Source of the DNA: Shewanella basaltis
GTDB lineage: Bacteria > Pseudomonadota > Gammaproteobacteria > Enterobacterales > Shewanellaceae
Assembly: GCF_023283885.1 (NCBI RefSeq)
Contig: NZ_JAKILA010000010.1
Span: 62,001 to 126,000, forward strand
Length of the DNA: 64,000 bases
Reading direction: 5' to 3'
The translations under genes and the position numbers were made by a program. The notes beneath the pieces are model-generated. The model saw only the letters and a program-made list of their open reading frames with translations. It made no database searches and was not told where the DNA came from. Positions 20,228-30,468 of this stretch are shown in pieces. How positions within the stretch are numbered: the first letter of the stretch is position 1; every line of letters begins with the position of its first letter.

Positions 20228-22699
20228 TTATAACAAGGTCACAAAAAAGCGTTGTGTGGTGACAACCCCTTTTGGTGTTGTGGCGGTTAAGGTTACCTGG
20301 CTTAAACCCGATGTATCTTCATTTTTAAGGGTAAATGAGGTTGAGGTGCCGCCAGCGGCGTTCATGCTCGGTACTGTGTAACCGTCAAACAGTAAGTCAC
20401 CCAAAGTGCTTGTTACCGTTAACGTTGTGCCTGCCGGTAAGATTTGGTTAGCGCTGTCAGTCAGTTGCACATTAAATGTTTCTGTACTGCCATTGGCGAT
20501 ATCAGAACCAGTGCCATTAATCACAGTCCCATTTTGGCGAACAATAATGTTGGCAGTTGAGCCTGACATAGTTAACACCAGGGCTTTACGGATATAAGTT
20601 GTTATGGCCGTGCTGTCGCATAAGCTACCTTGGCATTGTGGGCCGTTGAATACGCTGTCAGCGCCTTGGTATCCGTCGCTTGATTTTGTATTAAAGTACC
20701 GCTCACCTGAATCGTAAGTACGAGACTCATTGTCATCTCTAAAGGCATCTGGTAAATCAACAAAACCACCGTCATGGTAGGTTTCTATGTCCATACCGTT
20801 ACCGCTACAGGGCTCAGATGTTGTGCCATTTAAACAGCCATCAACTGCACTACCATCTTCATCATCAAACATGTTGTTGCCATTGGTGTCAAAGAAGGTC
20901 TCGTGCCCAAGGGCATAAGCCAAAATGGTAATACGGTGATCGCTTACTCGTGGTGAGGTAGATGTCCAGGTCACGTTACATGTCCCGCTTACGATGCTAC
21001 ATGACGGCTCAATTTGGCCACCTTCAGTCGTAAAGTTAACCGTGGTGTCATCTGGCGCGGGGTTACCAAAACTGTCGGATGCATACACTGTAATAGTGAC
21101 ATCTTCGCCATTGTAATCACCAGCCTCAGGGTTTGATGTTGAGGCTGAAATACTAAAGCCCAATTGTTGTGGCAGTCCTGTATTCACAGTGAGTTGTTCT
21201 GATTGGCTGGTAATCGTGTCGCCGGTGTCGGCATCGGTCGTTGATGCCATTACGCGAACAGGGGTCGGAATAGTGCCAGCTTGCACTCTCACACTCACCA
21301 GTCCTTCTGAATTGGTAATGCTGCTGTCTGTAGTGTCGCCATTAGAAAATAGCAACCCACCTACTGTGGTATCAAGGCTAAAGTCAACCTCTTGTTGAGC
21401 AGCCGGTTGACCATTGGCACTGCTCACTAAAAACGTTACTAAAGAAGACTCTGTTGTATTGGTGCCACCAGAACCTTTAATGCGGATTTGAGTCGGCTCT
21501 GCTGACACAAAGCTTATATTTGAAAGTGTTTGGCGTGCTAATGTAAATGGCAGGCTAGCGCTTAAACTGACATCGTTAACGGTTGCTGTTGCCACTATGG
21601 TATCGCTACGTTCACTGTTGCCACTGCAACTGGTATCCGTAAACGTTGAACTTGCAGAACCAGATAATGTGGTTACTGGCGAATCTAAACTGGCATTTGC
21701 ATTGGCATAACAATCAGAGCTAAAGCTAATGCTAGTTGGGCTTTGTAAACGAGTAATGCTGCCGTCTGCAGTTTCTGTGACTATGGTGGCTGTAACGCCA
21801 AATGTTCCGCCTGCGCTAATGGTGTATTTGCCATTAGCATCCGCCGTTAAGGTGGTGCCTAAGGTGTTTTCTACAAAGGTGCCGCTAGCATCAAAAGCCC
21901 CCATTTTTACCGTGCCTTCAGTGATGACCTCGGCAGAGGCGAGCACTTCGTATGCACTGGTAGTTGTGAGTGTTGTGCCTTCATACTCTACTGAGGCAGT
22001 AAGTAGGCTTGCGCCTAACTCTGCATCGGTAGGGGTAAAGCGTAATGTGGCAATGCCCGTATTGGTGGTGAGTGCTGTTGTGGGGGTTAAGGTCGCGCTG
22101 CCAGCGTTGAAAGTGATAATTTTATTGGCAATACCTTGGTTGCTGCTGTCAGTAAGCTGTGCGTTAAGTTGTACTGTATCGCCAACATTAAAACGGGTAA
22201 TTACGCCACTAGTGTCACTAATTGAAACCGAAAAGTTAACCGCTTCTACCGGGGTTGTGGTGGTGTATTCTTTAAACTGGTAATTACGGCTGGCACTGAT
22301 TGTATCTGCACTGTCGGGGGAATACGTTACGCTTAGCGTGCCTGCTTCTGTGCTGGTGGAGCTGATAAAAGTGGTTGCGATGCCACTCGAATTGGTAAGA
22401 ACAGAGGTATTGCTTAAAGTGGCATTGGTTGTACTGAACTCAATAAGCGCGCCGCTTACATTAGCACCGCCTAATGTGAGTTTGGCTACAGCACACACAC
22501 TGTCGTTGAGGTCAAAAAGTAAACTGTCGGTAATGGTATCGCATTGGCCATTGACCACATTTTGATAGCTCACCGACAAGTTGTAACTGTCTTCTGATGT
22601 ATCTGAATCGGTGCCTTCGGCAGCACCGTTACAACCTGTAAATACCAACATTGAAGCAAGAGATAGAAAAAGTGCACGTATCGTTGTTTCAAGCCGCAT
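20228..22699 (-). CDS. large Ig-like (invasin/Big_1-type) repeat lipoprotein
   Basis: An 823-residue lipoprotein (lipobox VFTGC, cysteine near residue 23) built of successive beta-sandwich domains. Repeats show the bacterial Ig-like group 1 pattern: VTLTDSSNQGIANKIITF..., LTTNTGIATLRFTP, and FGNPAPDDTTVNFTTEGG. A segment DTNGNNMFDDEDG with nearby cysteines looks like a calcium-binding insertion around residue 610. Such proteins are usually surface-exposed or adhesive. The ATG at 22699 is 8 bases after an AAGGA site; a TTG six bases further up is in frame but too close. Function as adhesin is inferred from family only. Confidence 0.8.
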   Translation of the reverse strand: MRLETTIRALFLSLASMLVFTGCNGAAEGTDSDTSEDSYNLSVSYQNVVNGQCDTITDSLLFDLNDSVCAVAKLTLGGANVSGALIEFSTTNATLSNTSVLTNSSGIATTFISSTSTEAGTLSVTYSPDSADTISASRNYQFKEYTTTTPVEAVNFSVSISDTSGVITRFNVGDTVQLNAQLTDSSNQGIANKIITFNAGSATLTPTTALTTNTGIATLRFTPTDAELGASLLTASVEYEGTTLTTTSAYEVLASAEVITEGTVKMGAFDASGTFVENTLGTTLTADANGKYTISAGGTFGVTATIVTETADGSITRLQSPTSISFSSDCYANANASLDSPVTTLSGSASSTFTDTSCSGNSERSDTIVATATVNDVSLSASLPFTLARQTLSNISFVSAEPTQIRIKGSGGTNTTESSLVTFLVSSANGQPAAQQEVDFSLDTTVGGLLFSNGDTTDSSITNSEGLVSVRVQAGTIPTPVRVMASTTDADTGDTITSQSEQLTVNTGLPQQLGFSISASTSNPEAGDYNGEDVTITVYASDSFGNPAPDDTTVNFTTEGGQIEPSCSIVSGTCNVTWTSTSPRVSDHRITILAYALGHETFFDTNGNNMFDDEDGSAVDGCLNGTTSEPCSGNGMDIETYHDGGFVDLPDAFRDDNESRTYDSGERYFNTKSSDGYQGADSVFNGPQCQGSLCDSTAITTYIRKALVLTMSGSTANIIVRQNGTVINGTGSDIANGSTETFNVQLTDSANQILPAGTTLTVTSTLGDLLFDGYTVPSMNAAGGTSTSFTLKNEDTSGLSQVTLTATTPKGVVTTQRFFVTLL

Positions 22700-22745
22700 T
22701 AGCAATATCCTTATTTTCGTTATTCAGATAATTTATAAATAAACG

Positions 22746-23279
22746 TTAGTCTTTGATTTCAGATCTTAAATATTTAAACAGCTCTTTTGACGACTTCGAT
22801 TCAGGGCCTTTAGCAAGTTCTTTATTTGCTTGGCGGATCAATTGACGTAATTTTTGGCGGTCTAATTGTAGGTGCTGGTCTAATAAAGCCTGCACTTCAT
22901 CATCACCATTAGTTAATAAACGCTCGCGCATTTTTTCAAAAATTTGTATTTGAGCGGCTTCATTATTATTTTTATTCAACACTTTATCTAGTGCTGCTTG
23001 AATTGGTTCGTGATCAAAACCACGCATCAACTTACCAATGTATTGCAAATGGCGGCGATACGCTTCGGTTTTTTGTTTGATCAATTTAGATTTTAAAATG
23101 GCATCATAAAGAAATTCATCTAAATCCATTTTATCTAACTGAGTTTTACTTAATGCAACCAAGCGCATGCCAAGGGCTTGAGCTTCTTCGCTTTCTTTTT
23201 TAAATCCAGTTCTGCTGACGTATTCGTCATCATTATCATAGGGCTGCTGAAAGTGTTCAGAATCGCCAACAATCTTCAT
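22746..23279 (-). CDS. darP: ribosome-associated protein DarP (YjgA, DUF615)
   Basis: The 177-residue product matches the DUF615/YjgA family: it opens with an acidic linker (DNDDEYVSRTGFKKESEEAQALG) and continues as a charged helical bundle (LVALSKTQLDKMDLDEFLYDAIL). DarP binds late 50S precursors and helps ribosome assembly. The start at 23279 (MKIVGDSEH) is preceded by GAGG; an in-frame upstream start would add 13 residues not typical of the family. It is divergent from pmbA, the arrangement known from E. coli and relatives (yjgA-pmbA). Confidence 0.93.
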   Translation of the reverse strand: MKIVGDSEHFQQPYDNDDEYVSRTGFKKESEEAQALGMRLVALSKTQLDKMDLDEFLYDAILKSKLIKQKTEAYRRHLQYIGKLMRGFDHEPIQAALDKVLNKNNNEAAQIQIFEKMRERLLTNGDDEVQALLDQHLQLDRQKLRQLIRQANKELAKGPESKSSKELFKYLRSEIKD

Positions 23280-23426
23280 AGTCTTAAACCTCGAGTCAAT
23301 ATGTGTTAATGATAGCATTTATTTGGCATTGAATATGCAGATTTTATTCAAGGTATCGGGTTGGTTATCAATCGTCTTTTTAATTTGATATGCTAGCGGC
23401 AATTAGACTAATTAAAGAGTAAATTT

Positions 23427-24806
23427 GTGGCTTCTCATCCTTCTTCAGCGCCTAGCGCCAGTGAACCAACCCCAAGAATTGATTCTGAATTATCGGCACT
23501 TAAAGATGCCGTGGCCGTTGCATTAGAGTACGCGAAAACATTAGGTACAACGGCAGCAGAAGTCGCCATTAGTAAGCAGCAAGGTTTATCGGTGTCGACG
23601 CGTGATAAAGAGGTTGAAACGGTTGAATTTAATAAAGATGGTGCGTTAGGCATTACCGTTTATCGTGATGGTCGTAAAGGCAACTCATCAACCTCTGATT
23701 TAAGTCCACAAGCCATTCGCGAAGCAGTAAGAGCGGCTGATGGTATCGCAAAATACACTTCAGAAGATCCTTTTAGTGGTTTAGCCGATCCCGCTTTAAT
23801 GGCGCAACATATTCGCGATTTACAGCTTTATCACCCTCAAGATATTAATGCACAAGAGCTAGCGCAATTGGCTATTCGTGCCGAAGCGGCCAGTTTGTCT
23901 GTTGACAGCCGAATTCGCAATTCAGATGGTGCGACCGCCAATGCGCACACTGCGGCTAAAGTGTACGGTAACAGCCATGGTTTTTTGAACGGCTATTGCA
24001 GCTCGCGCTATAGCTTAAGTTGTGTGGTGATTGGTGAAGAGTCAGATGGCAACATGCAGCGCGATTATGATTACACCGTTGCGCGTAAATACCAAGATTT
24101 ACTGGCACCCGAGTCAGTAGGGCAGCAGGCGGCAAACAAAACCTTAAGCCGTTTAGATGCACGTAAAATCGCTACAGCTAAAATGCCAGTCTTATTTGCC
24201 CCCGAAATTGCAACAGGCCTAATGGGGCATTTAATTGGCGCAATTAGTGGCAGCAGTATTTATCGTAAGTCGAGTTTTTTACTTGATGCACTGCATACAC
24301 AAATATTTCCTGACTGGTTTAGCATTGAGGAGCAACCGCACTTACTGGGCGCCTTAGCCAGTGCTAATTACGACAGTGAAGGTGTTGGCACACAAGATCG
24401 CCGCATTATTGATCGTGGCAACCTTGAAACATATTTATTAACCAGTTACTCGGCACGTAAACTCGGCATGACCAACACAGGCCATGCTGGAGGCATTTAC
24501 AACTGGACATTAAGCCACACAAATCAAACGTTTGACGAGCTAGTTAAGGCAATGGACACTGGCTTGATAGTGACAGAAGTGATGGGCCAAGGGGTAAATG
24601 GTGTGACCGGTGATTACTCGCGCGGCGCGGCTGGCTTTTATGTGGAAAACGGAGAAGTACTTTACCCCGTCGAAGAAATTACCATAGCGGGTAATTTAAA
24701 AGACATGTTTAAAGGGATTCAGGGGGTAGGTAAAGATCGTGACTTGCGCTCATCAATTCGTACCGGTGGGATTTTGCTTAGCGAAATGAAGATTGCAGGT
24801 AACTAA
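23427..24806 (+). CDS. pmbA: metalloprotease subunit PmbA (TldE)
   Basis: PmbA/TldE pairs with TldD; it has the same fold but lacks the HExxxH zinc site, as is seen here. The 459-residue product shows the family segments VSTRDKEVETVEFNKDGALGITVY near 50 and GVNGVTGDYSRGAAGFYVENGE near 390. It starts with GTG at 23427 after an AAGAG site. Position divergent to darP is conserved. It lies 11 kb from tldD on the same strand, so the two must be expressed separately. Confidence 0.96.
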   Translation: MASHPSSAPSASEPTPRIDSELSALKDAVAVALEYAKTLGTTAAEVAISKQQGLSVSTRDKEVETVEFNKDGALGITVYRDGRKGNSSTSDLSPQAIREAVRAADGIAKYTSEDPFSGLADPALMAQHIRDLQLYHPQDINAQELAQLAIRAEAASLSVDSRIRNSDGATANAHTAAKVYGNSHGFLNGYCSSRYSLSCVVIGEESDGNMQRDYDYTVARKYQDLLAPESVGQQAANKTLSRLDARKIATAKMPVLFAPEIATGLMGHLIGAISGSSIYRKSSFLLDALHTQIFPDWFSIEEQPHLLGALASANYDSEGVGTQDRRIIDRGNLETYLLTSYSARKLGMTNTGHAGGIYNWTLSHTNQTFDELVKAMDTGLIVTEVMGQGVNGVTGDYSRGAAGFYVENGEVLYPVEEITIAGNLKDMFKGIQGVGKDRDLRSSIRTGGILLSEMKIAGN

Positions 24807-24882
24807 TTTTTTACAATTTCAGCCAATGTTCGTTTTGTAAGGCGGCCATTTTTTTGTAGGCTAACGCTCATTTCGGTTTATA

Positions 24883-24913
24883 AGGCCTCTTATCGGCAGG
24901 TAAGAGGTCTTTT
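24883..24913 (+). terminator. terminator of pmbA
   Basis: AGGCCTCTTA and TAAGAGGTCT pair across a short loop, followed by TTTTT. It lies about 75 bases after the pmbA stop. Confidence 0.75.
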
Positions 24914-25032
24914 TATAACCAAAATCGCCAATCTTGACCCTTTATATATCTACTTTACCTTTCTTGACAGTCGTTTACGCATACAAAGAGTCATAATACT
25001 GCAAATGTAGCTAAGCGGTTAACGGAGTAATT

Positions 25033-26403
25033 ATGTTTAACAAGAAAGTAAGCCGATTGATAATAATGTCAACGGTTGGAGCGGTACTATTAGGGTGTGG
25101 TTCTGATAGTTCTGATAGCAGTAGCAGCGATGTTGCTTATGTTCAATATTACAATGCCTCATCTAACAGTACATCAACATCCTTAGTGCTCGATGATTAC
25201 GCCTATACAGCAATTGATTTTGCTGACGCTATGCCGCGTTATGGCTACAGTGTTGGCAGTTCCGATTTAGAGATTTATGGCCAAGATGAAGACGGAGAAA
25301 CGGTAACGGTTTACAGTGATACCGTTGAGTTAGAAACCGATGATAACCATCTGTTTGTGTTATATGGTGATTATTTAGACCCATTATTACTGGATATCAA
25401 TTACAACCGTGATGAGATGGATGAGCTTAACGCGGATGACGATTACGAATACAGTAAAATGCAAGTCTTGGTTGCCAATGTGGCGACAGACGCAGGTACA
25501 TTTGATGCGTATATTTCACTCGATACTCAAACGATTGATGAAGCCGTGATGATAGGTAGCGCATCTTATGGCACTTATACCGATTCTACAGTGCTTGATA
25601 CCGACGATTACATAGTGTACCTCACAACAGCGGGCACTAAAGACGTGGTTTATACCACAGGGAGCATGGATTTAACGACTGAAACAGTTTACAAACTATT
25701 AATTCGTAACAGCTTTGGTGCAGGCGACATTAAAGTGACTATCGACAGTGTTGATTCTACCACGACAGTAGATAGCTATGCTGCGCTAGAGGCAACGGCA
25801 GATTACCGAGTATTTAACGGACTGCAAACTCAAAGTATTGATGTCGATGTGACCAGCAAACAAGAAACGCAATATTTATATGATGTTGCCCCATTTGCAG
25901 TGACAGATTATCAATCGACCTCGTTTAATGATTACGGTATTACCGTTAAAGACGCCACCAGTAAAACCAAGTTGTTTGATAATTTATTGGTGACCTTTAA
26001 CCAAGATGATGTTAAATCACTACTGATTTACCAAAAAGCCGACAGTTCAGTTAAAGGCATGGTTATCTCTCAAGATTTACGTCCACGTGCATACGAATAT
26101 AAAGTTGATATTGTAAACTTATCATATGATTACGATGACTTAACTGTGTACTTTGTGCGTGACTCAGAAACCATTGAAACAGCTGAGTACACGTTGTCAG
26201 ACTTAGACTTTGTTGAACAACAGAGCTTAACTCTGCCAGAGGATGACTATGAAATTAACATAGTGTATGAAGATGACAATGGTACTCAAACTTTGGTGTA
26301 TCAATCAGAATCTATGAGCATTAGTGGTGGTAGCAACTTTACTTTTGTACTGACCCCAGATACAGAAAGCGCACTAGGCCACAGATTAACATCGTTACAA
26401 TAA
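25033..26403 (+). CDS. acidic DUF4397-like lipoprotein
   Basis: The 456-residue protein begins with a lipoprotein signal (lipobox VLLGC, cysteine residue 22) and a Ser-rich linker, then repeated beta-rich domains of the DUF4397 type: VAYVQYYNASSNSTS, YSKMQVLVANVATDAGTFDAYIS, ADYRVFNGL. The mature chain is strikingly acidic, with many Asp/Tyr clusters such as DEMDELNADDDYEY. These proteins are secreted or surface-bound, with no established function. It has its own promoter region and a strong terminator. Confidence 0.78.
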   Translation: MFNKKVSRLIIMSTVGAVLLGCGSDSSDSSSSDVAYVQYYNASSNSTSTSLVLDDYAYTAIDFADAMPRYGYSVGSSDLEIYGQDEDGETVTVYSDTVELETDDNHLFVLYGDYLDPLLLDINYNRDEMDELNADDDYEYSKMQVLVANVATDAGTFDAYISLDTQTIDEAVMIGSASYGTYTDSTVLDTDDYIVYLTTAGTKDVVYTTGSMDLTTETVYKLLIRNSFGAGDIKVTIDSVDSTTTVDSYAALEATADYRVFNGLQTQSIDVDVTSKQETQYLYDVAPFAVTDYQSTSFNDYGITVKDATSKTKLFDNLLVTFNQDDVKSLLIYQKADSSVKGMVISQDLRPRAYEYKVDIVNLSYDYDDLTVYFVRDSETIETAEYTLSDLDFVEQQSLTLPEDDYEINIVYEDDNGTQTLVYQSESMSISGGSNFTFVLTPDTESALGHRLTSLQ

Positions 26404-26446
26404 AAACATACGCACTTGGTGAAATCGTTCACTTATTGTGAGTCAT

Positions 26447-26480
26447 GAAAAAAGCCGATATCTGTGATATCGGCTTTTTT
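26447..26480 (+). terminator. bidirectional terminator between lipoprotein and rimO
   Basis: AAAAAAGCCGATATC and GATATCGGCTTTTTT form a perfect 15-bp stem around a 3-base loop. The A and T runs allow termination from both sides; rimO converges on it. Confidence 0.9.
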
Positions 26481-26516
26481 ATAAGGTGAATGCGCTATGA
26501 CGCTAATCGCTCAAGT

Positions 26517-27935
26517 TTACTCGTCTTCATCATCGTCAACTTTAACGCCCCACACATCGTGCTCGTCGGCATGAATAATTTGCACCCAAACTTGATCGCC
26601 TGGTTGCACGTCAAACTCGTCGGTTAAATACACTTTGCCGTCAATTTCTGGCGCGTCCATGTATGAGCGACCAATTGCACCTTCGGTGTTCACTTCATCA
26701 ATTAAGATTAAATACTCTTGGCCAATACGAGCTTGCAGTTTTTCGGCACTAATGCGGGCTTGTACCGCCATAAAGCGTTGTAATCTGTCTTCCATCACAT
26801 CTTCTGGTACATGGTCTGGTAAATCGTTAGCTTTAGCGCCTTCTACTGGTGAGTATTTAAAGCAACCTACGCGGTCTAATTGGGCTTCTTCTAAAAAGTC
26901 TAATAACTCTTCAAATTCTTCTTCGGTTTCACCAGGGAAGCCGACAATAAAGGTTGAGCGGATCACAAGCTCTGGGCAAATCTCGCGCCATTTAGCGATG
27001 CGTTCTAATACTTTGTCAGAGCTGCCAGGGCGTTTCATTAATTTTAGAATGCGCTTATTGGCATGCTGAAACGGAATATCTAAATAGGGCAGAATTTTAC
27101 CTTCAGCCATTAATGGAATAATGTCATCCACATGCGGATAAGGGTACACATAGTGCAGGCGCACCCATACGCCTTGTTTGGCCAATTCTTCACAAAGCTG
27201 CTGCATATGGGTTTTAACGGGCATACCATCCCAAAATGCGGTTTTATGTTTTACATCCACACCATAAGCTGAGGTGTCTTGCGAAATAATTAATAGCTCT
27301 TTTACGCCTGCGTTGACTAAACGTTGCGCTTCACCTAATACATCGCCAATAGGGCGAGAGTCTAAATCACCGCGCATGGATGGAATAATGCAGAAAGTGC
27401 AACGGTGATTACAGCCTTCAGATATTTTTAAATAGGCGTAATGCTTAGGCGTTAGCTTAATGCCGTGATCTGGTACTAAATCAATGAGCGGATTATGTTT
27501 AGGTTTTTCAACGTGCAAGTGCACTTGTTTTAAGACTTCATCATAGGCGTGAGGGCCTGTTACACCTAACACGTTAGGATGAAGTTCAACAATTTCGTCT
27601 TTTTTAACGCCTAAACAGCCAGTGACTAACACCTTGCCGTTGGCAGCTAATGCTTCGCCAATGGTTTCTAACGACTCTTGTACCGCGCTGTCAATAAAGC
27701 CACAGGTATTGACAATAACCAAGTCAGCATCGTCATAGCTGTTGGTTACGTCATAGCCTTCGGTGCGAAGTTGGGTGAGGATCCGTTCTGAGTCGACTAA
27801 GTTTTTAGGACAACCCAATGAAACAAAACCGATTCGATTACCAGTGCTTGGGGTGCTTGTGCTGTGAGCCTCAAGGGTTTTTACTGGGATATCGAGGGTG
27901 GTTGTTTGCTTGGGTGTAAAGGTTTCAACAGTCAT
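26517..27935 (-). CDS. rimO: ribosomal protein S12 methylthiotransferase RimO
   Basis: RimO is a radical SAM enzyme that adds a methylthio group to an aspartate of ribosomal protein S12. The N-terminal MTTase domain has three cluster cysteines (SLGCPKN, NTCGF, VTGCLG), the radical SAM motif CNHRCTFC is near residue 180, and a TRAM domain closes the protein. The 472 residues are about 30 more than usual, due to an N-terminal Thr/Ser-rich extension before [12 protein letters not shown]. The C-terminus is very acidic (VDDDEDE). It converges with the acidic lipoprotein gene and shares its terminator. Confidence 0.97.
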   Translation of the reverse strand: MTVETFTPKQTTTLDIPVKTLEAHSTSTPSTGNRIGFVSLGCPKNLVDSERILTQLRTEGYDVTNSYDDADLVIVNTCGFIDSAVQESLETIGEALAANGKVLVTGCLGVKKDEIVELHPNVLGVTGPHAYDEVLKQVHLHVEKPKHNPLIDLVPDHGIKLTPKHYAYLKISEGCNHRCTFCIIPSMRGDLDSRPIGDVLGEAQRLVNAGVKELLIISQDTSAYGVDVKHKTAFWDGMPVKTHMQQLCEELAKQGVWVRLHYVYPYPHVDDIIPLMAEGKILPYLDIPFQHANKRILKLMKRPGSSDKVLERIAKWREICPELVIRSTFIVGFPGETEEEFEELLDFLEEAQLDRVGCFKYSPVEGAKANDLPDHVPEDVMEDRLQRFMAVQARISAEKLQARIGQEYLILIDEVNTEGAIGRSYMDAPEIDGKVYLTDEFDVQPGDQVWVQIIHADEHDVWGVKVDDDEDE

Positions 27936-28067
27936 AAGATCTCACACATAAAGTTAACGGATAACGTCGGCATAAAAATGTTGGCGGATTATACCTGAAT
28001 GTCGCGAAAGGTATAGAGTAACCATGGTTGAAAATTATACTGCAAATAGGTGTGTCAGTATAAATAA

Positions 28068-28101
28068 AAACGACGTGACACCCATAGATGTCACGCCGTT
28101 A
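28068..28101 (-). terminator. terminator of the chemoreceptor gene
   Basis: On the minus strand GGCGTGACAT...TGTCACGTCG forms a stem followed by TTTTTATTTAT, 20 bases downstream of the stop at 28122. Confidence 0.75.
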
Positions 28102-28121
28102 TGTTAGCTATAAACGGTTAT

Positions 28122-29561
28122 TTAGTTGGTGCGGTAACGACTTAAAATTTTACCTAAACTTGCAGAGGCTTTAGATAAATCTTTCACACCATGTGCAGAC
28201 TGTTGTGACAACCCTCGAATGATATTCGACTTTTGACGGATTTCAGTCAGCTCTTTAGCAATGTCATTTGCCACAGCGCTTTGTTCCTCTGATGAGGTCG
28301 AAATTTGGAAACTCATATCCATAATAGAACGTGATGATTCTGCAATGGCGTCAATGTCAGTACCAATATCGCTAATTAAGTCGCTACTGGTTTGCGCTTG
28401 TTTTACCGTATCTTGAGTAATACTGTCGATATTGAGCGTTTCACTTTGTAGCAATTCAATCATGTTATGAATTTCGACCGTTGCAGCTTGCGTTCTACCC
28501 GCTAGGGTTCTTACTTCATCTGCAACAACCGCAAATCCGCGTCCCATTTCGCCTGCACGTGCCGCTTCAATTGCTGCGTTTAATGCCAGCAAGTTAGTTT
28601 GGTCAGAAATAGCGTTAATGGTGGTGATAACTTCGTTAATATTGGTTGCGTTAACTTTTAACGTGTTCACCGAATTAGACGTTTGTTCGATGTATTTAGA
28701 CAGCTTTTGAATTTCATTAATTGCACGTTTAGCTCTGTCGTAACTTTGGCGAGTATATTCTGAATCTTGTTCAACACGCTCAGTTGAGTTACGGGCAATA
28801 TTGGACACTTCAGCAGCCGATGCGGTCATTTCTTCCATTGCGGTGGCAACAGAGTCTAACGAGGCGTATTGCAAGTCAATTTGTTCAGCACTTTTTTCTG
28901 CATCACGGGCAAACGTATCTGAGGTGGAGTGCAAAGTATCTGTACTCGTTTTAACAGCAATAACCAGCTCACTCAAGGTATCCATGGCTTTATCTAAAGC
29001 ACAACCTATGGTGCCAAATTCATCACGACCAGGGTGAAAGCCCAAGCGAGATGTAAGATCGCCTTTGGCAATTTTTTCTGTGGTATTCCAAAGTACCCAT
29101 AATGCCCCACCAATGAATGTGGCATTCCAATATAAAACGATTGCAAAAGGGATAACCCATAAAAATGCTAATAACATTGACGTCATAGCAGCTTGTTTAG
29201 CTTCAGACTCTTGGTTATACACTGATTCACTGAGGGAATAATATTGGCCAGCTGAAGCGTATACTGCTGTAACAGTGTCTTGTGAGCGTAAGCTGGTTTT
29301 AGCGCTGCTCGATACCTGTAAGCCCAGGCTTGCGGCTTGTTCAAGTTGGCCTGTCGCATCAAGCGCTTGCACCATTGATGCGGTTTTTTGCTCTAATACT
29401 TGCATTGACTGCTGTTCAATTTGAGCCACTTTACTGAAATAGCTGCTGATTGAAACACTGGCCAAAATAAGAAGAAATAGCCCAAAAATAGTCCAAAATT
29501 TATCGTTAATGGACATTTTGATAAAGAGTTTATCGATACTTCTAAAATCAACTTCTTTCAT
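28122..29561 (-). CDS. methyl-accepting chemotaxis protein
   Basis: The product has two membrane segments (about residues 22-42 and 150-175) around a short ~105-residue periplasmic part, a HAMP domain ([22 protein letters not shown]) and a full cytoplasmic signalling domain with the CheA/CheW-binding hairpin [20 protein letters not shown]. The start is uncertain: the frame is open to TTG 29672, and [12 protein letters not shown] at 29561 is chosen because its first residues lead into a typical anchor; no start has a strong ribosome site. The small periplasmic part is too short for a Cache domain, so its ligand cannot be guessed. Confidence 0.88.
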   Translation of the reverse strand: MKEVDFRSIDKLFIKMSINDKFWTIFGLFLLILASVSISSYFSKVAQIEQQSMQVLEQKTASMVQALDATGQLEQAASLGLQVSSSAKTSLRSQDTVTAVYASAGQYYSLSESVYNQESEAKQAAMTSMLLAFLWVIPFAIVLYWNATFIGGALWVLWNTTEKIAKGDLTSRLGFHPGRDEFGTIGCALDKAMDTLSELVIAVKTSTDTLHSTSDTFARDAEKSAEQIDLQYASLDSVATAMEEMTASAAEVSNIARNSTERVEQDSEYTRQSYDRAKRAINEIQKLSKYIEQTSNSVNTLKVNATNINEVITTINAISDQTNLLALNAAIEAARAGEMGRGFAVVADEVRTLAGRTQAATVEIHNMIELLQSETLNIDSITQDTVKQAQTSSDLISDIGTDIDAIAESSRSIMDMSFQISTSSEEQSAVANDIAKELTEIRQKSNIIRGLSQQSAHGVKDLSKASASLGKILSRYRTN

Positions 29562-29672
29562 GGTATGGGTACCTAAATCGGTAAATACGATAGATGCAAA
29601 TAGTAGATTAGCCAGCAGCATTTTGATACTAATTACTGAGCCTGACGACCATTTTTTTGACGACAATAACAA

Positions 29673-29926
29673 ATGTTCTAGATTGATATCGACAATAAAT
29701 CAAATTGCTTAAGTTATTTATTGAATTTTTATGGCCTTAAACAAAATAGCAAAACCGATATTCCATTCATTCTAACCTGAGCGGCAACATCTACAGTCTT
29801 TACTCCTGATGCTGTGTTATGTGGGTTAATCATCTCGTTATATTTATATTGTTTCAAGTGAAATAAATGGCATTGTGTTGCCATATTAGCCAATGCTGTT
29901 TTGCTTTTTAATTTATGTTGTTTTTT
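29673..29926. other. intergenic stretch upstream of the chemoreceptor
   Basis: A/T-rich, with no gene seen. It probably carries the chemoreceptor promoter and ends at the first short interspersed element. Confidence 0.5.
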
Positions 29927-30206
29927 GGGGCTGCTGCTCGTGCAAGGTTGTGCTTGCTGCTAATGGTTGGTCATTACTCACATACATAACAGCGGCAGAG
30001 ATCTTGAGGCGATAAACGTCGATAACGCGGTAAACATGCTCAACAAACGCTGCCTGAAAGTGTCGGTTAAAACACGTTTTACACTTTGTTAAATAACTTT
30101 TCGCAAATAAAGCGTAGCTTAGATAACCAAGTATCAATCTATTGGCCTCGATTATACTCGTTTTACCTCGAACAAAATGCAAGCAGCAAAGATCAACAGG
30201 CCCTAG
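29927..30206 (-). repeat. short interspersed element, family 1, copy A (long, diverged)
   Basis: It matches copies B, C and D of this window over its whole length (for example the segment reading CTTTGTTAAATA, the CCTCGATTA block and the AACAGGCCCTAG end) but is the most diverged; its left end TTGGGGCTGCTG is a degraded GGGCCTGTTG. It carries the extra ~25 bases also seen in copy D. It abuts copy B, with the two ends forming the palindrome AACAGGCCCTAGGGCCTGTT at about 30195-30214. No protein is encoded. Confidence 0.75.
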
Positions 30207-30468
30207 GGCCTGTTGACCTTTCAAGGTTGTTTTTGCAGCGAATTGTTGGCCATTTGTACAAGGCAGAGACTTTGAAGTGTAGTTATTCTACATAAAAAGT
30301 CGATAACGCAGTAAAAATGACCGACAAACGCTGCCCACAGGGTTCGGCTAAAAACGTTTTACTCTTTGTTGAATAGATTTTGCTTAGGTGGCTAGGCTTC
30401 AATCCATTCGCCTCGATTAAAACGTTTTTAACTCGAACAAAATGCAACCAGCAAAGATCAACAGGCCC
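30206..30468 (-). repeat. short interspersed element, family 1, copy B (263 bp)
   Basis: Bounded by GGGCCTGTTGACCTTT and AAAGATCAACAGGCCC, near-perfect 16-base inverted termini, flanked by TA on both sides. It is the same length as copy C (263 bp) and in opposite orientation. Small open frames inside are shadows of the repeat, not genes. Confidence 0.88.
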
